Shown: positions 47,064-56,885, counted from the first letter of the stretch. The stretch: 64,000 bases of DNA from an uncultured Amylibacter sp. (GCA_905181935.1 CAJIZV010000002.1:186001-250000); one strand, 5' to 3'. Made by a program: numbers and translations. Notes: a model not told the origin generated them from the letters alone.

Positions 47064-48872
47064 ATGGCAATTAATCTAGTTATACAAAGCGTGACTGAAA
47101 AAATACAAAAACGCTCAGAAAAAAAACGTTTGTCCTATTTGAATAGAATGAACGAGGCTCGCAAAGATGGTCCTAGGCGCGCGCACTTAACATGTGGAAA
47201 TCAGGCACATGCATATGCTCCTGTTGTGGATGATCAAAAACGACTAATTGAAGGTGTTGGTGGGAATATTGGTATTATTACAGCATATAACGATATGCTA
47301 TCTGCACATCAACCTTTCCAAAGTTATCCTGATTTAATAAAAAAAGCTGCTCGAATTGCGGGTGGTACAGCTCAAGTAGCTGCTGGTGTACCTGCTATGT
47401 GTGATGGCATAACTCAAGGACAAACAGGGATGGAGCTATCTTTGTTTAGCCGTGATGCGATTGCTATGTCTGCAGCTATCGGGCTATCACACAATGTGTT
47501 TGATAGCAGTGTTTATTTAGGAGTTTGTGATAAAATTGTTCCGGGTATGGTAATAGCGGCAGCAACTTTTGGGCATTTACCAGCTATATTTTTGCCAGCA
47601 GGTCCAATGTCAACAGGCCAAAGTAATGATGATAAAGCCAAGATTCGTCAGGATTTTGCTGAAGGGAAAGCTGATAGATCAGATCTAATGGCTTCTGAAA
47701 TGGCAAGTTATCACGGGCCAGGGACTTGTACTTTTTATGGTACTGCGAATACCAATCAAATGCTTATGGAATTTATGGGATTACATTTACCGGGCTCAAG
47801 TTTTGTAAATCCAAACACTCCTTTAAGAGACGCCCTAACTGAATTTGGAGCAACCCATGCATTAGCCATTTCTGATCTTGGATCTAATTATACCCCAGTT
47901 TCCCATATTTTAGATGAACGTGCATACGTAAATGGAATTATTGGATTAATGGCGACAGGTGGGTCAACAAATTTATTAATTCATTTAGTAGCAATGGCAC
48001 GTGCATCTGGTATTATTTTACAATGGTCTGATTTTGCTGAAATTTCTCAAATAATTCCATTATTAGCGCGAGTTTATCCAAACGGTTTAGCTGATGTTAA
48101 CCACTTTCATGCTTCTGGCGGACTAGGGTTAGTAATCTCAGAATTATTGAGCGCAAACCTCTTGCATGATGATACTCAAACGATTGTTGGCATCGGATTA
48201 GAAAAATATACGAAAGATCCAAAATTAATTAATGGAAAGTTGGATTGGTATTCTGGAGTAACAAGTTCCTTAAATTCGAAAATTATTTCGACTGTCAGTG
48301 CACCATTTCAAAAAAGTGGTGGTTTGGCAAATCTTGATGGCAATTTAGGTAGTGCAGTAATGAAAGTTTCAGCTGTTGCTGATGATCGTCGCAACATAAC
48401 GGCTCCTGTCCGTGTGTTTAATGATCAACAATCAGTTCTTAATGCTTTTAGGCTAGGAGAATTTTCTTCAGATGTTATAATTGCGGTTCGTTATCAAGGG
48501 CCTCGTGCGAATGGAATGCCTGAACTCCATAATTTGACACCTTGTATGGCTGTTTTGCAAAATCGTGGTTTGAAAGTTGCATTAATAACTGATGGCCGCA
48601 TGTCTGGTGCTTCAGGAAAAGTACCTGCTGCTATTCATATGTCGCCTGAGGCTTTAGATGGTGGACCTATTGCCTATTTATGTGATGGTGATGTAGTTAC
48701 GGTAGATGCTAATTCAGGTATTTTAAGCGTAGAAAATAAAGAAGTTTTTACTCGATTATTAGAACATCCAGATTTAACTTCCAACTCATTTGGAGTTGGT
48801 AGAGAATTATTTGAAATATTTCGTAAAAATTCAGGCCCAGCAAAAACTGGTGCCTCTGTTTTTGACTTTTAA
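47064..48872 (+). CDS. edd: 6-phosphogluconate dehydratase (Entner-Doudoroff)
   Basis: 4Fe-4S dehydratase converting 6-phosphogluconate to 2-keto-3-deoxy-6-phosphogluconate. The 602 residues show the IlvD/Edd features [48 protein letters not shown] (cluster Cys residues) and [19 protein letters not shown]. Length and the 6PG-type motifs separate it from IlvD. Followed by eda after 13 bp. Confidence 0.96.
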   Translation: MAINLVIQSVTEKIQKRSEKKRLSYLNRMNEARKDGPRRAHLTCGNQAHAYAPVVDDQKRLIEGVGGNIGIITAYNDMLSAHQPFQSYPDLIKKAARIAGGTAQVAAGVPAMCDGITQGQTGMELSLFSRDAIAMSAAIGLSHNVFDSSVYLGVCDKIVPGMVIAAATFGHLPAIFLPAGPMSTGQSNDDKAKIRQDFAEGKADRSDLMASEMASYHGPGTCTFYGTANTNQMLMEFMGLHLPGSSFVNPNTPLRDALTEFGATHALAISDLGSNYTPVSHILDERAYVNGIIGLMATGGSTNLLIHLVAMARASGIILQWSDFAEISQIIPLLARVYPNGLADVNHFHASGGLGLVISELLSANLLHDDTQTIVGIGLEKYTKDPKLINGKLDWYSGVTSSLNSKIISTVSAPFQKSGGLANLDGNLGSAVMKVSAVADDRRNITAPVRVFNDQQSVLNAFRLGEFSSDVIIAVRYQGPRANGMPELHNLTPCMAVLQNRGLKVALITDGRMSGASGKVPAAIHMSPEALDGGPIAYLCDGDVVTVDANSGILSVENKEVFTRLLEHPDLTSNSFGVGRELFEIFRKNSGPAKTGASVFDF

Positions 48873-48885
48873 AGAGGTTTAATTA

Positions 48886-49536
48886 ATGACTAAGATTTCC
48901 GCATTTGAATCAAGTAAAAGAAATCTTGAATTATGTATGATGGCACCTGTCATCCCAGTACTAATCATAGAAGATTTATCTACTGCAAAAAATTTAGGTG
49001 AAGCGTTAGTAGCGGGTGGTTTGCCTGTATTAGAAGTTACCTTACGTACTGATTGTGCATTAGATGTAATTTCAGAAATGGCAAAGATTAAAGGTGGAAT
49101 TGTTGGGGCTGGTACTCTTATTACATGCCAAGATGTAAAAAATGCAGTTAATGCTGGTGCAACTTTCGGAGTGGCGCCAGGTGCAACTGATAAATTAATA
49201 GCCGCATGTGAAGAGGCAGGGTTACCTTTATTAGCTGGAGCGACTTCTGCAAGTGAAGCTATGAAATTACTAGAACGAGGTTATAGTGTTCAAAAGTTTT
49301 TTCCAGCCCAAGCTGCTGGAGGCGCTGCTTTCTTGAAATCTTTATCATCTCCATTACCTCAAATCACATTTTGCCCAACTGGTGGAGTATCTTTAGAAAA
49401 TGCTAAAGACTACTTAGATTCATCAAATGTTAAATGTGTTGGAGGCTCATGGGTTGCTCCTAAAGATGCAATAAAAAATAGAGATTGGGATCAAATACAA
49501 CAACTAGCAAGTGACTCAGTTAGGGTATTATCATGA
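48886..49536 (+). CDS. eda: KDPG aldolase
   Basis: Splits 2-keto-3-deoxy-6-phosphogluconate into pyruvate and glyceraldehyde 3-phosphate. The 216 residues have the general-base Glu50 and Arg54 in VLEVTLRTD and the Schiff-base Lys137 in VQKFFPAQAAGG, plus FCPTGGVSLEN for phosphate binding. Stop overlaps the pgi start by four bases (ATGA). Confidence 0.96.
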   Translation: MTKISAFESSKRNLELCMMAPVIPVLIIEDLSTAKNLGEALVAGGLPVLEVTLRTDCALDVISEMAKIKGGIVGAGTLITCQDVKNAVNAGATFGVAPGATDKLIAACEEAGLPLLAGATSASEAMKLLERGYSVQKFFPAQAAGGAAFLKSLSSPLPQITFCPTGGVSLENAKDYLDSSNVKCVGGSWVAPKDAIKNRDWDQIQQLASDSVRVLS

Positions 49537-51179
49537 ATGCAATGAATGATGATGTTTGGAAAAAGCTTTATGAAGATTGGGAAAGATTAAATAATATACA
49601 TCTTCAAGATTTATATGTGAACAATCCCAATAGGTTTAATGAGTTTTCATTTAGTAAAGATGATCTTATTATTGATTTTTCAAAAGAACGCGTTGATTCA
49701 ATTGCGTGGAAAAACCTGTTAGAATTAGCTGTGTCTTGCAATGTTGAGGCAAAGCGCAATGCAATGTTCTCTGGTGAACATATTAACACTACTGAAGACC
49801 GTGCAGTGATGCATATTGCTTTACGTGCTGAATCTGATGATGGCTATATGATTGATGGAATAAATTCATCTGAATTGGTTGATGAAACTTTACAAAGGTT
49901 TTTAACGTTTGCAGAGTTAATACGGACTGGTAAAATTAAAAATGCCCGTGGAGAAGTATTTACTGATGTGGTCAATATTGGCATTGGAGGATCTGATCTT
50001 GGTCCTGTCATGTCTATAAAAGCATTAAAATCTTATAATTATGATGGTCCAAATCTACATTTTCTCGCAAATATAGATGGGAATGACTTTCAGGATACTT
50101 TTGCTAATTTGAACCCCGCATCAACATTAATTTTAATTGCTTCAAAAACTTTCACCACAATAGAGACTATGACCAATGCTGAAACTGCAAAAAAATGGTT
50201 ATTATCTGAATTGTCAGATGATGAAGTTGGAGCAAATATGGTTGCTCTATCCACTAACGTGACCGCTACTAGCTTATTTGGAATAAAGAAGAATTATGTA
50301 TTTGGTTTTTGGGATTGGGTAGGTGGACGTTATTCCATGTGTTCATCTATTGGGTTGCCTATTGCATTGGCAATTGGTGCAGCTAGATTTCGTGAATTAT
50401 TAAACGGATTTAGAGATATGGATCAGCATTTTAGATCTGCCCCGTTAGAGCAAAATCTACCAATATTAATGGCATTAGTTGGAATTTGGCGTAGAAATAT
50501 TATGAAAGCACCTACAATGGCTATTATGCCATACGATCAACGTATGGATCGCTTTCCTGCATATATTCAACAAATGGATATGGAAAGTAATGGAAAATGT
50601 ATTACAGTTTCAGGTGGAAATGTTAAGTACAAGACAGCCCCTATTATATGGGGCGAAGCTGGCACAAATGCACAACATTCATTTTTTCAATTACTCCATC
50701 AAGGTACTGATGTTGTGCCGGTTGATTTTATGATTTCAGCAAATGTTACTCATGGTTTAATTGGACATCACGACAAATTAATAGCAAATTTTTTAGCCCA
50801 ATCTGAGGCGTTAGCTTTCGGTAAGACTAAAGAAATAGCCTTAAATGAAATGTTAGATCAGGGGCTTGATCTTGAAAAAGCAACTAATCTTGCGCCACAC
50901 CGCAGTTTTGAAGGTAATAAGCCCAGTACATCAATAATTTATGAATCAATGACACCCTTTACCTTAGGTAGATTAATTGCCCTCTATGAACATAAAGTAT
51001 TTGTACAAGGTGCAATTTGGGACGTTAATTCTTTTGACCAATGGGGAGTGGAGTTAGGGAAAGTTGCTGCCGTAGATATTGGTAAGGTACTTGATGGTGA
51101 TGCCTCTATCCAAAATCTCCATGTTGCAACTCAGCCTTTATTAAAAAAATTAAATGAAATGCGTAGAAATAATAAATAG
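49533..51179 (+). CDS. pgi: Glucose-6-phosphate isomerase
   Basis: Interconverts fructose 6-phosphate and glucose 6-phosphate; here it would feed ketose-derived fructose 6-phosphate back into zwf. The 548 residues have INIGIGGSDLGPVM, the signature VGGRYSMCSSIGLPIAL, the catalytic Glu/His region (MDMESNGKCITVSG and HQGTDVVPVDF) and the C-terminal Lys segment SFDQWGVELGK. Coupled to eda. Its presence last in the operon fits ketose rather than glucose as the operon's main substrate. Confidence 0.96.
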   Translation: MNAMNDDVWKKLYEDWERLNNIHLQDLYVNNPNRFNEFSFSKDDLIIDFSKERVDSIAWKNLLELAVSCNVEAKRNAMFSGEHINTTEDRAVMHIALRAESDDGYMIDGINSSELVDETLQRFLTFAELIRTGKIKNARGEVFTDVVNIGIGGSDLGPVMSIKALKSYNYDGPNLHFLANIDGNDFQDTFANLNPASTLILIASKTFTTIETMTNAETAKKWLLSELSDDEVGANMVALSTNVTATSLFGIKKNYVFGFWDWVGGRYSMCSSIGLPIALAIGAARFRELLNGFRDMDQHFRSAPLEQNLPILMALVGIWRRNIMKAPTMAIMPYDQRMDRFPAYIQQMDMESNGKCITVSGGNVKYKTAPIIWGEAGTNAQHSFFQLLHQGTDVVPVDFMISANVTHGLIGHHDKLIANFLAQSEALAFGKTKEIALNEMLDQGLDLEKATNLAPHRSFEGNKPSTSIIYESMTPFTLGRLIALYEHKVFVQGAIWDVNSFDQWGVELGKVAAVDIGKVLDGDASIQNLHVATQPLLKKLNEMRRNNK

Positions 51180-51321
51180 TTTTTTGATTTTTTTAGATAT
51201 TTTTAAATATAAATTTATTATTTAACTTACTGCTATATATAATTATTATTTTTTAAATTTGCTGGATTAGATTACAAGTAAACATAAGTTTAGTTTTTAG
51301 TATTGGAAAATTCAAAAGTGG

Positions 51322-51342
51322 TTTTGCGACTCTGTCGTAAAA
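51322..51342. promoter_or_regulatory. Inverted repeat in the xsc promoter region
   Basis: TTTTGCGAC / GTCGTAAAA with a TCT spacer (one non-complementary pair), 108 bp upstream of xsc in an otherwise AT-rich 270-bp gap that holds no gene. A regulator site or the hairpin of a leader are both possible; no TauR-like regulator gene is nearby. Confidence 0.4.
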
Positions 51343-51449
51343 GTCTTTAAATCTGGGTGAAAGTGTTTGCAAATTTCTTATTTGAAATCGTATAAGAAAA
51401 TTAGATTTACAACTTCAGCTATTTTGCTGCCCTTTAAAGGAAATCAACC

Positions 51450-53228
51450 ATGAGAATGACAACTGAAGAAGCATTTGTGAAAGTCTTGCAAATGCACGGT
51501 ATTGAACATGCCTTTGGAATTATCGGATCTGCTATGATGCCGATCTCTGATCTGTTCCCTGCCGCTGGCATAAACTTTTGGGATGCAGCACATGAATGTA
51601 ATGCTGGTATGATGGCTGATGGTTATACTCGCGCATCAGGCAAAATGTCTATGATGATTGCACAAAATGGTCCTGGCATTACTAATTTTGTAACGCCTGT
51701 TAAAACTGCTTATTGGAACCACACACCGTTGTTGTTGGTAACCCCGCAAGCTGCAAACAAAACAATAGGCCAGGGTGGGTTCCAAGAAATGGAACAAATG
51801 AACTTATTTGCAGATTGTGTGGCATATCAAGAAGAAGTTCGTGATCCATCACGCATAGCTGAAACATTAAACCGTGTGATTATGCAAGCTAAGCGCGCTT
51901 CGGGTCCTGCGCAAATTAATGTTCCACGTGATTTCTGGACACAAGTAATTGATATAGAACTACCAAAAGTAGTAGAGTTTGAACGTCCTTCTGGTGGAGC
52001 TGATGCGTTAGTACAAGCCGCTGAATTATTATCTAATGCAAAGTTCCCTGTAATCCTAAATGGTGCAGGTGTAGTTTTGTCTAGTGGTATTGCAGCATCT
52101 GCTGCGTTAGCTGAACGTCTTGATGCACCTGTATGTTGCGGATACCAACACAATGATGCATTTCCTGGCAGCCATCCCTTGTTTGCGGGCCCTCTTGGAT
52201 ATAATGGTTCTAAAGCCGGAATGGAGCTAATTTCAAAAGCTGACGTCGTTTTGGCTCTTGGTACTCGCTTAAATCCATTTTCGACTTTACCAGGATACGG
52301 TATTGATTACTGGCCTAAAGACGCGAAAATTATTCAAGTAGATATAAACCCTGACCGTATAGGTTTGACTAAAGATGTAACTGTTGGCATTGTTGGTGAC
52401 GCGAAAAAGGTTGCTGAACAGCTATTGTCAAATTTATCTGATCACGCTGGTGAAGCAGGCCGCTCAGAACGTAAAGCAACAATAGCAAAAACAAAATCTG
52501 CATGGGCGCAGGAGTTAACATCTATGGATCACGAAGATGATGATCCAGGTACTACATGGAATGAACGTGCACGTTCAGATAAGCCTGACCACATGTCACC
52601 TCGTATGGCTTGGCGTGCAATTCAAGCTGTAATGCCAAATAATGCAATTATTTCGTCTGATATTGGAAATAACTGTGCAATTGGTAACGCTTATCCATCA
52701 TTTGAGGAAGGTCGTAAGTATTTAGCACCTGGATTATTTGGTCCCTGTGGTTATGGCTTTCCGGCGATTGCAGGCGCAAAAATTGCACAACCTCAGGTGC
52801 CAGTAATTGGTTTTGCTGGCGATGGTGCATTTGGTATTTCAATGAATGAAATGACTGCTGTTGGTCGTGGTGAATGGCCCGCAATCACAATGGTTATTTT
52901 CAGAAACTATCAATGGGGTGCAGAGAAGCGAAATACTACATTGTGGTTCGATGACAATTTTGTTGGTACTGAACTTGACGAAGATGTTTCTTATGCAGGC
53001 ATTGCAAGCGCATGTGGTTTAATTGGCGTTCAAGCTAGTTCAATGGACGATTTAACTGATAAATTAGATACAGCTATCAAGGCACAAATGAATGAAGGTA
53101 AAACCACATTTATTGAAATAATACTAAATAAAGAATTGGGTGAACCCTTCCGTCGTGATGCGATGAAAGCACCTGTTTCAGTTGCTGGTATTTCTAAAAG
53201 TGATATGGTTCCTCAAACAGGAGCCTAA
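51450..53228 (+). CDS. xsc: Sulfoacetaldehyde acetyltransferase
   Basis: Thiamine-diphosphate enzyme turning sulfoacetaldehyde plus phosphate into acetyl phosphate and sulfite, the desulfonation step of taurine and isethionate breakdown. The 592 residues have the TPP-activating Glu in AAHECNAGMMADGYTRASGK, the Xsc-typical GGFQEMEQMNLF and the TPP/Mg motif FAGDGAFGISMNEM followed by FRNYQWGAEKRN. The strong AAAGGA and the following pta support Xsc over other TPP enzymes such as IlvB. No taurine transporter or transaminase is in the window. Sulfite released here could feed cysI. Confidence 0.94.
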   Translation: MRMTTEEAFVKVLQMHGIEHAFGIIGSAMMPISDLFPAAGINFWDAAHECNAGMMADGYTRASGKMSMMIAQNGPGITNFVTPVKTAYWNHTPLLLVTPQAANKTIGQGGFQEMEQMNLFADCVAYQEEVRDPSRIAETLNRVIMQAKRASGPAQINVPRDFWTQVIDIELPKVVEFERPSGGADALVQAAELLSNAKFPVILNGAGVVLSSGIAASAALAERLDAPVCCGYQHNDAFPGSHPLFAGPLGYNGSKAGMELISKADVVLALGTRLNPFSTLPGYGIDYWPKDAKIIQVDINPDRIGLTKDVTVGIVGDAKKVAEQLLSNLSDHAGEAGRSERKATIAKTKSAWAQELTSMDHEDDDPGTTWNERARSDKPDHMSPRMAWRAIQAVMPNNAIISSDIGNNCAIGNAYPSFEEGRKYLAPGLFGPCGYGFPAIAGAKIAQPQVPVIGFAGDGAFGISMNEMTAVGRGEWPAITMVIFRNYQWGAEKRNTTLWFDDNFVGTELDEDVSYAGIASACGLIGVQASSMDDLTDKLDTAIKAQMNEGKTTFIEIILNKELGEPFRRDAMKAPVSVAGISKSDMVPQTGA

Positions 53229-53231
53229 TTT

Positions 53232-54170
53232 GTGATGAACCAAAATAAATTCATCAGCAGGACAGATCCAATCTGTCCTGCTGATTTTTTGGAACGTGCC
53301 CGAACAGGCAATGTTCCTAAAGTAGCAATAGCAAGGGCAGGGGCTCCATTGCCAATGCAAGCTGCTTATGAAGCTACTCACGCCGGTATTATGATGCCAA
53401 TCTTTATTGGTGAATCTGATGCTATATATGCCGAAGCTACTAAGCTATCTTGGGATATCTCTGGTTTTGAAGTTATTAATACTGTTGGTGAAGCTGATGC
53501 TGGCAAAACTGCTGCAGAGCTTTGCGGGCGTGGTGACGCTGATGTTTTGATGAAAGGACAATTGCATACTGACGTATTTATGCGGGCGGCACTTAATCGA
53601 GATGCAGGATTAAGAATGGGAGCTAAATTTGTGCATTTGTTTGCAATGAGCCACCCAGATGGCGGGAGCCCTATTGTTATATCAGATGCTGCCGTAAATG
53701 TTACACCTGATATTGAAACACGAAAAGATGCAACGCGATCTGTTGTTAAGCTATTAAAAGCACTAGGTGTTTCGCGTCCAAAGATTGCTTTTTTGAGTGC
53801 AACAGAAGTTGTTATTTCTTCAGTATTAAGTTCGTTAGAAGGTGCCGAATTAGCCAATTGGGCTCGATATGAAATGACCGATGCGGACTTCTCAGGACCT
53901 CTTGCTTTAGATTTGATTCTTTCTGAAAAATCACGTAATATTAAAGGCTTATACGACGATCCTGTTGCAGGTTTTGCCGATGGAATAATAGTTCCAGAGA
54001 TTGTATCTGGAAATACTTTATTTAAATCTATGGTTTATATGACAGGAGCTTGTTCAGGTGGTCTAGTTGTTGGGGGTAAAGTTCCAATTCTTTTGACTAG
54101 TCGTGCTGATAGTTCAGCGGCACGGATGTCATCCGTCGCACTTGCATCTATATGGACAAATGCAATATAA
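53232..54170 (+). CDS. pta: Phosphate acetyltransferase, PTA/PTB family
   Basis: Converts the acetyl phosphate made by Xsc into acetyl-CoA. 312 residues, short form without the N-terminal regulatory domain: VAIARAGAPLPMQAAYEATH, PIFIGESDAI, ADVLMKGQLHTDVFM, VNVTPDIETRKDATRSVV and a C-terminal GGKVPILLTSRADSSAARMSS. The GTG at 53232 has AGGAG eight bases upstream; an ATG follows at 53235. Codons 8-18 form a perfect hairpin with a T-tract (see the terminator entry), so expression relative to xsc is probably reduced. Confidence 0.92.
   Translation: MMNQNKFISRTDPICPADFLERARTGNVPKVAIARAGAPLPMQAAYEATHAGIMMPIFIGESDAIYAEATKLSWDISGFEVINTVGEADAGKTAAELCGRGDADVLMKGQLHTDVFMRAALNRDAGLRMGAKFVHLFAMSHPDGGSPIVISDAAVNVTPDIETRKDATRSVVKLLKALGVSRPKIAFLSATEVVISSVLSSLEGAELANWARYEMTDADFSGPLALDLILSEKSRNIKGLYDDPVAGFADGIIVPEIVSGNTLFKSMVYMTGACSGGLVVGGKVPILLTSRADSSAARMSSVALASIWTNAI
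53253..53290 (+). terminator. Perfect intragenic terminator-like hairpin at the start of pta
   Basis: ATCAGCAGGACAGAT (53253-53267) and its exact reverse complement (53271-53285) enclose only CCA; six T residues follow (53285-53290). A 15-bp perfect stem plus T-tract is the best intrinsic terminator shape in the window, yet it lies inside the pta coding sequence and encodes conserved-looking residues (SRTDPICPADFL). It should reduce transcription from xsc into pta, or be prevented from forming by translating ribosomes. Confidence 0.85.
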
Positions 54171-54214
54171 ATTTTATGAAATGTTATAATCTAAAATTGT
54201 AGTTATTTTTTATA

Positions 54215-54775
54215 TTAAAGACCGCGTGCAATAGCGGCAACACCAGTTCGCGCAACATCGACAAGCCCAAGAGGTGTCATTAGCTCAACAAACGCATCAA
54301 TTTTTTCTGGCGTACCAGTTAGTTCAAAAACAAAGCTTTCCAGAGTAGTATCAACTACAGATGCACGAAAAATTTCGGAAGTCCGCAAAGCTTCAACACG
54401 ATTATCACCCTTTGATACAACCTTTATCATAGCTAATTCGCGTTCGACGGAAGGCCCTTCAACAGTTAAGTCGTGAACATCATGTACGGCAACCATTCGT
54501 GCTAATTGAGCTTTGATTTGTACGATTACTGATGGTGTTCCCGTTGTAACTATTGTAATTCGAGATAGGTTATCTGCATGATTAGTTTCTGCAACGGTCA
54601 AACTCTCAATATTATATCCACGCCCCGAAAATAGCCCTATTACGCGAGCAAGAACACCTGCTTCATTGTCTACAAGCACAGCTAATGTATGTGTTTCTAT
54701 TGTATCGCCAGTTGTGTTTCTTAAGTTATAGGCGCTTTTTTTTGAAGAACCTTTTTCTAAATTTAATGAATTCAT
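54215..54775 (-). CDS. ilvN: Acetolactate synthase small (regulatory) subunit
   Basis: Regulatory partner of the large subunit, giving valine feedback control. The 186 residues begin with a poorly conserved leader, then an ACT domain (HTLAVLVDNEAGVLARVIGLFSGRGYNIESLTV, about residues 30-62) and a second C-terminal ACT-like domain. I chose ATG 54775 with AAGGAAG upstream rather than the in-frame codon at 54790. It is 78 bp downstream of ilvB. Also called ilvH. Confidence 0.94.
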   Translation of the reverse strand: MNSLNLEKGSSKKSAYNLRNTTGDTIETHTLAVLVDNEAGVLARVIGLFSGRGYNIESLTVAETNHADNLSRITIVTTGTPSVIVQIKAQLARMVAVHDVHDLTVEGPSVERELAMIKVVSKGDNRVEALRTSEIFRASVVDTTLESFVFELTGTPEKIDAFVELMTPLGLVDVARTGVAAIARGL

Positions 54776-54853
54776 AATGCTTCCTTTCAAATAGTAAAAA
54801 TACTATTAAATATTCTAAGTCGCTTTTATTTAATGGTTTTGATCTTAAATTAT

Positions 54854-56611
54854 TTAAACCATTACGGCTCCTTCTGCATCAATAGCACCTTCAACTGAAG
54901 CATCTCCCATCAACATCTCATTATGTGCTTTGCCAGATGGTATCATTGGAAAACAATTTTCATGCTTTTCAACTAAACAGTCAAAAATGACTGGACCATT
55001 GTAGTTCAACATTTCCATAATTGCTTCATCTAGATCCTGAGGATCAGAGCATTGTATCCCCTTTGCTCCAAAAGCCTCTGCTAATTTTACAAAATCTGGT
55101 AGGCTATCTGACCAAGAGCAAGAATAGCGCTCACCGTGCAGTAATTGTTGCCATTGGCGCACCATTCCTAAACGTTCATTATTTAATATAAACTGCTTTG
55201 CTGGTAAGTTATATTGCGTACAAGTACCCATTTCCTGCATATTCATTAGCCAGGAAGCATCGCCTGCTACATTAATAACCAAACCATCTGGGTGTGCTAC
55301 TTGCACTCCAACTGATGCAGGAACGCCATAACCCATTGTACCTAAACCACCTGATGTCATCCAACGGTTAGGATCTTCGAAACCTAGGTACTGAGCCGCC
55401 CACATTTGATGTTGCCCAACTTCGGTAGTAATAAAACGATTAGGATGATCCTTTGTTAAGGCTTCTAACCGTTCTAAAGCATATTGTGGCTTAATTATAG
55501 TATCAGAGTTTTTATAAGATAAGCATTTACGCGCTCGCCATTCATCTAACTGAGTCCACCACTTTTTTATTGCTGCCGAATTTGTTTTGCTTCCCCGTGA
55601 TTTCCAAACCTTTAATAAATCTTCCAAAACATGAGCTATATCACCTAATATTGGCACATCAACGTGGATAACTTTGTTTATGGAGGACGCATCTATATCG
55701 ATATGTGCTTTTTTTGAATTTGGACTGAATTTTTCTAATACACCTGTTATGCGATCATCAAACCGCGCACCTATATTAATTAAAAGATCACAACCATGCA
55801 TCGCCAAGTTTGCTTCATATGTACCGTGCATACCAAGCATACCTAACCAGTTTTTTCCAGATGCAGGATAACACCCTAGCCCCATGAGTGTAGATGTGAC
55901 AGGGAAATCTGTAGCCTTGGTTAAATCACGAAGTAACTTACTTGCTTTTTTGCCAGAGTTAATTACGCCGCCACCTGTATAAAATACGGGACGTTCTGCT
56001 TTTTCCATAAGTTCAACTAATTCTGTAATTGCAGATAAGTCACCCTTAACTTGAGGTTGGTAATGTTTAATACGAGCTTTTTCTTTTGGAGTGTAAATCC
56101 CTGTTGCAAATTGAACATCTTTTGGAATGTCTACTAATACAGGTCCAGGTCTGCCAGATGTGGCAATATGAAATGCTTGATGAATAGTTTCAGATAGTTT
56201 GTTAGTTTCTCTTACTAACCAGTTATGTTTGGTACAGGGGCGTGTGATCCCAACGGTATCTGCTTCTTGAAAAGCATCAGAGCCAATCATGAATGTTGGA
56301 ACCTGTCCTGTCAAAACTATCATTGGAATTGAATCCATCAAGGCATCGGTCATTCCAGTCACGGCATTTGTTGCGCCTGGTCCTGATGTTACCAAAACAA
56401 CCCCTGGTTTACCTGTTGAACGCGCATATCCTTCTGCGGCATGTGTTGCGCCTTGTTCGTGTCTAACGAGAATATGATTAATATCACTTTGCTGATGTAT
56501 TTCATCGTAAATAGGCAGCACCGCTCCACCTGGATAACCAAATACTGTATCTACACCTTGATCCTTCAGCGCTTGTATTACCATTTGTGCGCCGGTCATT
56601 GTTTTACTCAT
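54854..56611 (-). CDS. ilvB: Acetolactate synthase large (catalytic) subunit
   Basis: TPP/FAD enzyme making acetolactate or acetohydroxybutyrate, first common step of branched-chain amino acid synthesis. The 585 residues contain the catalytic Glu in RHEQGATHAAEGYARS, the FAD region ARFDDRITG, and the TPP/Mg motif AGDASWLMNMQEM followed by LNNERLGMVRQWQQ. The start ATG 56611 gives MSKTMTGAQMVIQALKDQG; open codons up to 56650 run over the leader terminator. Transcription begins upstream of an attenuator-like hairpin. Also called ilvI. Confidence 0.95.
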   Translation of the reverse strand: MSKTMTGAQMVIQALKDQGVDTVFGYPGGAVLPIYDEIHQQSDINHILVRHEQGATHAAEGYARSTGKPGVVLVTSGPGATNAVTGMTDALMDSIPMIVLTGQVPTFMIGSDAFQEADTVGITRPCTKHNWLVRETNKLSETIHQAFHIATSGRPGPVLVDIPKDVQFATGIYTPKEKARIKHYQPQVKGDLSAITELVELMEKAERPVFYTGGGVINSGKKASKLLRDLTKATDFPVTSTLMGLGCYPASGKNWLGMLGMHGTYEANLAMHGCDLLINIGARFDDRITGVLEKFSPNSKKAHIDIDASSINKVIHVDVPILGDIAHVLEDLLKVWKSRGSKTNSAAIKKWWTQLDEWRARKCLSYKNSDTIIKPQYALERLEALTKDHPNRFITTEVGQHQMWAAQYLGFEDPNRWMTSGGLGTMGYGVPASVGVQVAHPDGLVINVAGDASWLMNMQEMGTCTQYNLPAKQFILNNERLGMVRQWQQLLHGERYSCSWSDSLPDFVKLAEAFGAKGIQCSDPQDLDEAIMEMLNYNGPVIFDCLVEKHENCFPMIPSGKAHNEMLMGDASVEGAIDAEGAVMV

Positions 56612-56637
56612 TGTCTTACTAACTCCGTATTGGGCAT

Positions 56638-56656
56638 AAAAAAACCCCATATGGGG
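56638..56656 (-). terminator. Attenuator-like terminator ahead of ilvB
   Basis: On the minus strand CCCC-ATAT-GGGG (56645-56656) is followed by seven T residues (56644-56638), ending 27 bp before the ilvB start codon. An intrinsic terminator between promoter and first gene is the mark of transcription attenuation. A second, perfect hairpin (TGATCT/AGATCA, 56702-56716) lies upstream, and a short frame around it (MRFSYRNIMICKIKRKYC) contains three Ile codons. It is a weak candidate leader peptide. Confidence 0.6.
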
Positions 56657-56885
56657 CGCATAATTTCTGTTAATAAATATTTACCTAACAGTATTTGCGT
56701 TTGATCTTACAGATCATTATATTTCTATAACTAAATCTCATGACTGTTACATTATAAATTTGAGCTTCAAGGTCAAGTATAAAAGTAATAATTGTAATTT
56801 TATTGAAATAAAGTTACAATTATTGCAATAAAACGAAATATTAATACAATATAGATATAATTATTAGTTTTAAATTACTTAATTT

